From Apus apus (lineage: Eukaryota > Chordata > Aves > Apodiformes > Apodidae), in assembly GCF_020740795.1 (NCBI RefSeq), contig NC_067312.1, positions 64,128,905-64,192,904 on the forward strand: DNA of 64,000 bases, written 5' to 3'. Positions 61,261 through 64,000 of this stretch are shown in pieces. The notes under the pieces were generated by a model. That model saw nothing but the letters and a program-made list of their open reading frames with translations. It was not told the DNA's origin and searched no databases. Positions within the stretch are counted from its first letter, which is position 1. Each line of letters starts with the position of its first letter. The translations under genes and the position numbers were made by a program.

Positions 61261-61804
61261 CTGGAAGAGAGCAACAGAGAGTGGGGGCATGCCAGAAAGC
61301 AGGCACAGAGAATGACATGACCTGAAGAAGTCATGCAGAGTGATGATGTGAGACAAATTCGCCTCTGGGCAGCTCTTGTCAGTAAAATCTGTAGGAACTC
61401 AGATACATAGGCTCTCAGCAGAGCCAGGGTAGGGAGTGGGGAAGGCAAGACAGCCCAAACCCAGTTCGCACACAAAAAAATCATCAGACCAGAGCAGTGA
61501 TGACTTTGTACTAGATTTTTGTTTTCTGTGTCCTTTTTGTCTTGAGTCAACATAGTTTCCCAGTCTTTCTTGTTTATTATACCTTAGAAGATCTGCAGGC
61601 TCACGTCATCAGACACTTTCTTTCAATCCTGAGTAGTAAATATGAAGCCTGATAAATATGCCCCTGAGAAGAGTCCTGTTTTTTCAGATACCTGTGGTGT
61701 GCCACAGAGAGCTGAAGACTCCGTGGAAATCTCGTCACTGTGGGGCAAACCTCTGGCTGGCTTGCAGCTGGAAACAGCAGCAGTACACTGTGGGCATTTC
61801 AGGA
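61261..61804 (-). other. CHRNB3: CHRNB3 intron 1 (proximal part)
   Basis: Sequence upstream of exon 2. No signal-peptide exon was recognised here. The minus-strand frames are open in places but have no convincing donor in the required phase. Confidence 0.55.
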
Positions 61805-62772
61805 CCCAGGGATTTTGGGTACTGGGACCATTACTGTTCAATATTTTCAGCAATGACCTGGATGAGGGAACAGAGTGTGCCCTCAGCAAGTTTGCTGATG
61901 ACACTAAACTGGGAGGTGTGGCTGACACACCAGAAGGTTGTGCTGCCATCCAGTGAGACCTGGACAGGCTGGAGAGTTGGGCAGGGAGAAACTTGATGAA
62001 GTTTAACAAGGGCAAGTGTAGAGTCTTGCATCTGGGGAAGAACAACCCCATGTACCAGTACAGGTTGGGGACTGACTTGCTGGAGAGCAGTGTAGGAGAA
62101 AGGGACCTGGGGGTCCTGGTGGACAGGAGGATGACCATGAGCCAGCAATGTGCCCTTGTGGCTAAGAAGGCCAATGGCATCCTGGGGTGTATTAGAAAGA
62201 GTGTGGTTAGTAGGTCAAGGGAGGTTCTCTTCCCCCTCTATTCTGCCTTGGTGAGGCCGCATCTGGAGTATTGTGTCCAGTTCTGGGCCCCACAGTTCAA
62301 GAAGGACAGGAGACTGCTTGAAAGAGTCCAGGGCAGAGCCACCAAGATGCTGAAGGGAGTGGAACATCTCCCTGATGAGGAAAGGCTGAGGGAGCTGGGT
62401 CTCTTTAGCTTTGAGGAGACTGAGGGGCGACCTCATCAATGTTTATAAATACATTAAGGGTGAGTGTCAGGAGGATGGAGCCAGGCTTTTCTCAGTGATG
62501 TCCAGTGATAGGACAAGGGGCAATGGGTGCAAACTGGAGCATAGGAGGTTCCATGTAAACATCAGAAAAAACTTCTTTACTGTGAGAGTGACAGAGCCCT
62601 GGAACAGGCTGCCCAGAGAGGTTGTGGAGTCTCCTTCACTGGAGACATTCAAAGCCGGCCTGGACACGTTCCTGTGTGATGTGCTCTGGGTGACCCTGCT
62701 CTGGCAGGGGGGTTGGGCTAGGTGATCTTTCAAGGTCCTTTCCAACCCCTAAGATTCTTTGATTCTTTAATT
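61805..62772 (+). mobile_element. CR1 LINE, 3' part of ORF2 plus 3' UTR
   Basis: About 970 bp, 5'-truncated. It encodes the reverse transcriptase C-terminal half with the catalytic-site motif FADDTKLGG, then [20 protein letters not shown] and [20 protein letters not shown], followed by the 3' UTR (ggaacaggctgcccagagag) and the tail attctttgattcttt. An internal TGA near 61955 and later stops break the frame. It is better preserved than the copy near 22 kb. Confidence 0.95.
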
Positions 62773-63072
62773 CACTTGCACTTCTTTGGTTGCAATGGGC
62801 TCCCTGAATCGGAGGCTGCAATGTACAGGGATCAGGGTGGTGGGATTTCCTCACAGGAAGCTACAAAGCCTGTAAGACAGATCAGAGGGAGCCTCATGCA
62901 GCACTAGGAAATTAATCCTCTTTATGGAGTTAACCAGGGCATAGCAGCAAATAATGGAGAAAGCTGAATTCTCCCAGTCAGGAGGTGGCTTGGGTGGGCA
63001 ACAGCATTAGCACAACAAAGAGCAAAAGTAGCTCATCTGGCAGCAGTAGGTGCTGCATGGTACAGCCTGGGT
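62773..63072. other. Unique spacer between two opposed CR1 elements
   Basis: About 300 bp of non-repetitive sequence. It contains a weak candidate for the CHRNB3 signal-peptide exon (minus strand 62855-62897: 43 nt starting MRLPLICLTGFVAS, phase 1). The donor context TCCT/GTGAGG is poor and there is no homology support, so it is not called as an exon. Confidence 0.4.
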
Positions 63073-64000
63073 CATAGAATCATAGCGGTTAGAAGGGACG
63101 TCTGAAGATCATCAAGTCCAAAACCCCTGCTGCAGCAGGAACACCTACAGCAGATCACACAGGAACATGTCCAGACAGGTCTTGAAAGTGTCCAGAGAAG
63201 GAGACACCACAACCTCCCTGGGGATCCTGTTTCAGTGCTCTGTCACCCTCACAGTAAATAAGTTTTTCCTCACGCTGAGATGGAACTTCCTGTGTTGTAA
63301 CTTCGTGCCATTTCCCCTCATCCTATCACAGGACACCGCTGACAAGAGACTGGCCCATTCTTGACATCCACCCTTCAGATATTTGTAGACATTAATAAGG
63401 TCCCCTCTTAGTCTTCTCAAGACTAAACAGCCCCAGGTCTCTACGCCTTTCCTCATATGACAGATGTTCCAGTCCCTTAATCATTCTTGCAGCATCCATT
63501 GGACTCTTTCCAGTATATCCCCATACCTCGTGAACTGGGGAGCCCAGAACTGGACTCAGTACTCCAGATGTGGTCTTACAAGGGCAGAGTAGAGGAGGAA
63601 GAGAATCTCCCTTGACCTCCTGGTCACACTCTTCATAATTAACCCAGGATACTACTGGCTCTCTTGGCCACAAGGACACATTGCTGTCCCATGGATAACT
63701 TCTTGTTCACCAGGACCCCAAGGTCCTTCCCCATGGGGCTGCTTTCTAGTCTATAATGGTGCATGGTGTTTTTTCTCCCCAGGTGCAGGACACTACAGTT
63801 ATTCTTGTTGAACCTCATTAGGTTTGTCTTTGTCCAGCTCTCCAGTTTGTCTGGATCACACTGAATGGCTGCACAGCCTTAGGGCATATCAGCCATATGA
63901 GCTTTGTGTCATCAGCAAACCTGCTGAGGATACACTCTGTGCCCTCATCCAGGTCATTGATGAAGGTGTTGAACAAGACTGGGCCCAGTACTGAGCCCTG
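63073..64000 (-). mobile_element. CR1 LINE, minus orientation, continuing past the right edge
   Basis: It begins with the inverted tail tcatagaatcatagcggtta and then the reverse complement of the CR1 3' UTR and ORF2 C-terminal region (minus-strand reading includes [20 protein letters not shown]). Several frameshifts and stops are present. The window ends inside its reverse transcriptase region. Confidence 0.95.

Noticed and set aside
61993-62448. 151-codon ORF as a host gene
   Set aside because: It is the C-terminal part of the CR1 reverse transcriptase in a 5'-truncated copy.
1-64000. CRISPR arrays, prokaryotic operons, tRNA or rRNA genes
   Set aside because: No direct-repeat and spacer arrays, Shine-Dalgarno-spaced ORFs, tRNA cloverleaf or rRNA signatures were seen; the window is vertebrate nuclear DNA.

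Overview
The window is vertebrate nuclear DNA, almost certainly from a bird. It has four intron-containing genes with vertebrate orthologues and many CR1 LINE fragments whose 3' ends carry the ATTCTATG/ATTCTGTG-type terminal repeats typical of avian CR1. There is one compact, extremely GC-rich CpG-island promoter. No Alu-, B1- or L1-like sequence was seen. The species cannot be named from the sequence alone.

Region 1 (1-20.6 kb) is the 5' part of IDUA (alpha-L-iduronidase, minus strand) with SLC26A1 (sulfate/anion transporter, plus strand) nested antisense inside IDUA intron 2. IDUA exon 1 (19702-19823) and exon 2 (17843-17983) are both recognisable, with correct splice sites and phases. Exons 3 onward lie beyond the left edge. 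SLC26A1 has two coding exons (8117-8737 and 10073-11593, 713 aa). IDUA degrades dermatan and heparan sulfate in lysosomes and SLC26A1 moves sulfate, so the pair is functionally related. The IDUA start codon sits at the edge of a CpG island whose core is a GCCGAG-based minisatellite.

Region 2 (20.6-37.9 kb) has no gene I can support. It holds degraded CR1 pieces, a long purine-rich tract at about 33.0-33.7 kb and otherwise unremarkable AT-rich sequence. In the human genome DGKQ lies on this side of IDUA; no DGKQ exon was recognised here.

Region 3 (37.9-62 kb and on) holds two neuronal nicotinic receptor subunit genes, tail to tail: CHRNA6 (plus strand, six coding exons, 37889-47037, 492 aa) and CHRNB3 (minus strand, exons 6 to 2 at 52309-61260; exon 1 uncertain). 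Their stop codons are 5.3 kb apart. The two subunits co-assemble in alpha6beta3-containing receptors, and the convergent pairing matches the human 8p11 arrangement. The right edge carries two CR1 elements in opposite orientations, about 300 bp apart. The second runs off the window.

The main point for a second look is the close neighbourhood of IDUA/SLC26A1 (human 4p16) and CHRNA6/CHRNB3 (human 8p11), separated by only 18 kb of gene-poor sequence. I see no undescribed protein system in this window. The more unusual signals are the promoter minisatellite, the synteny junction, the CR1 inverted pair and a possible LTR edge near the left end.
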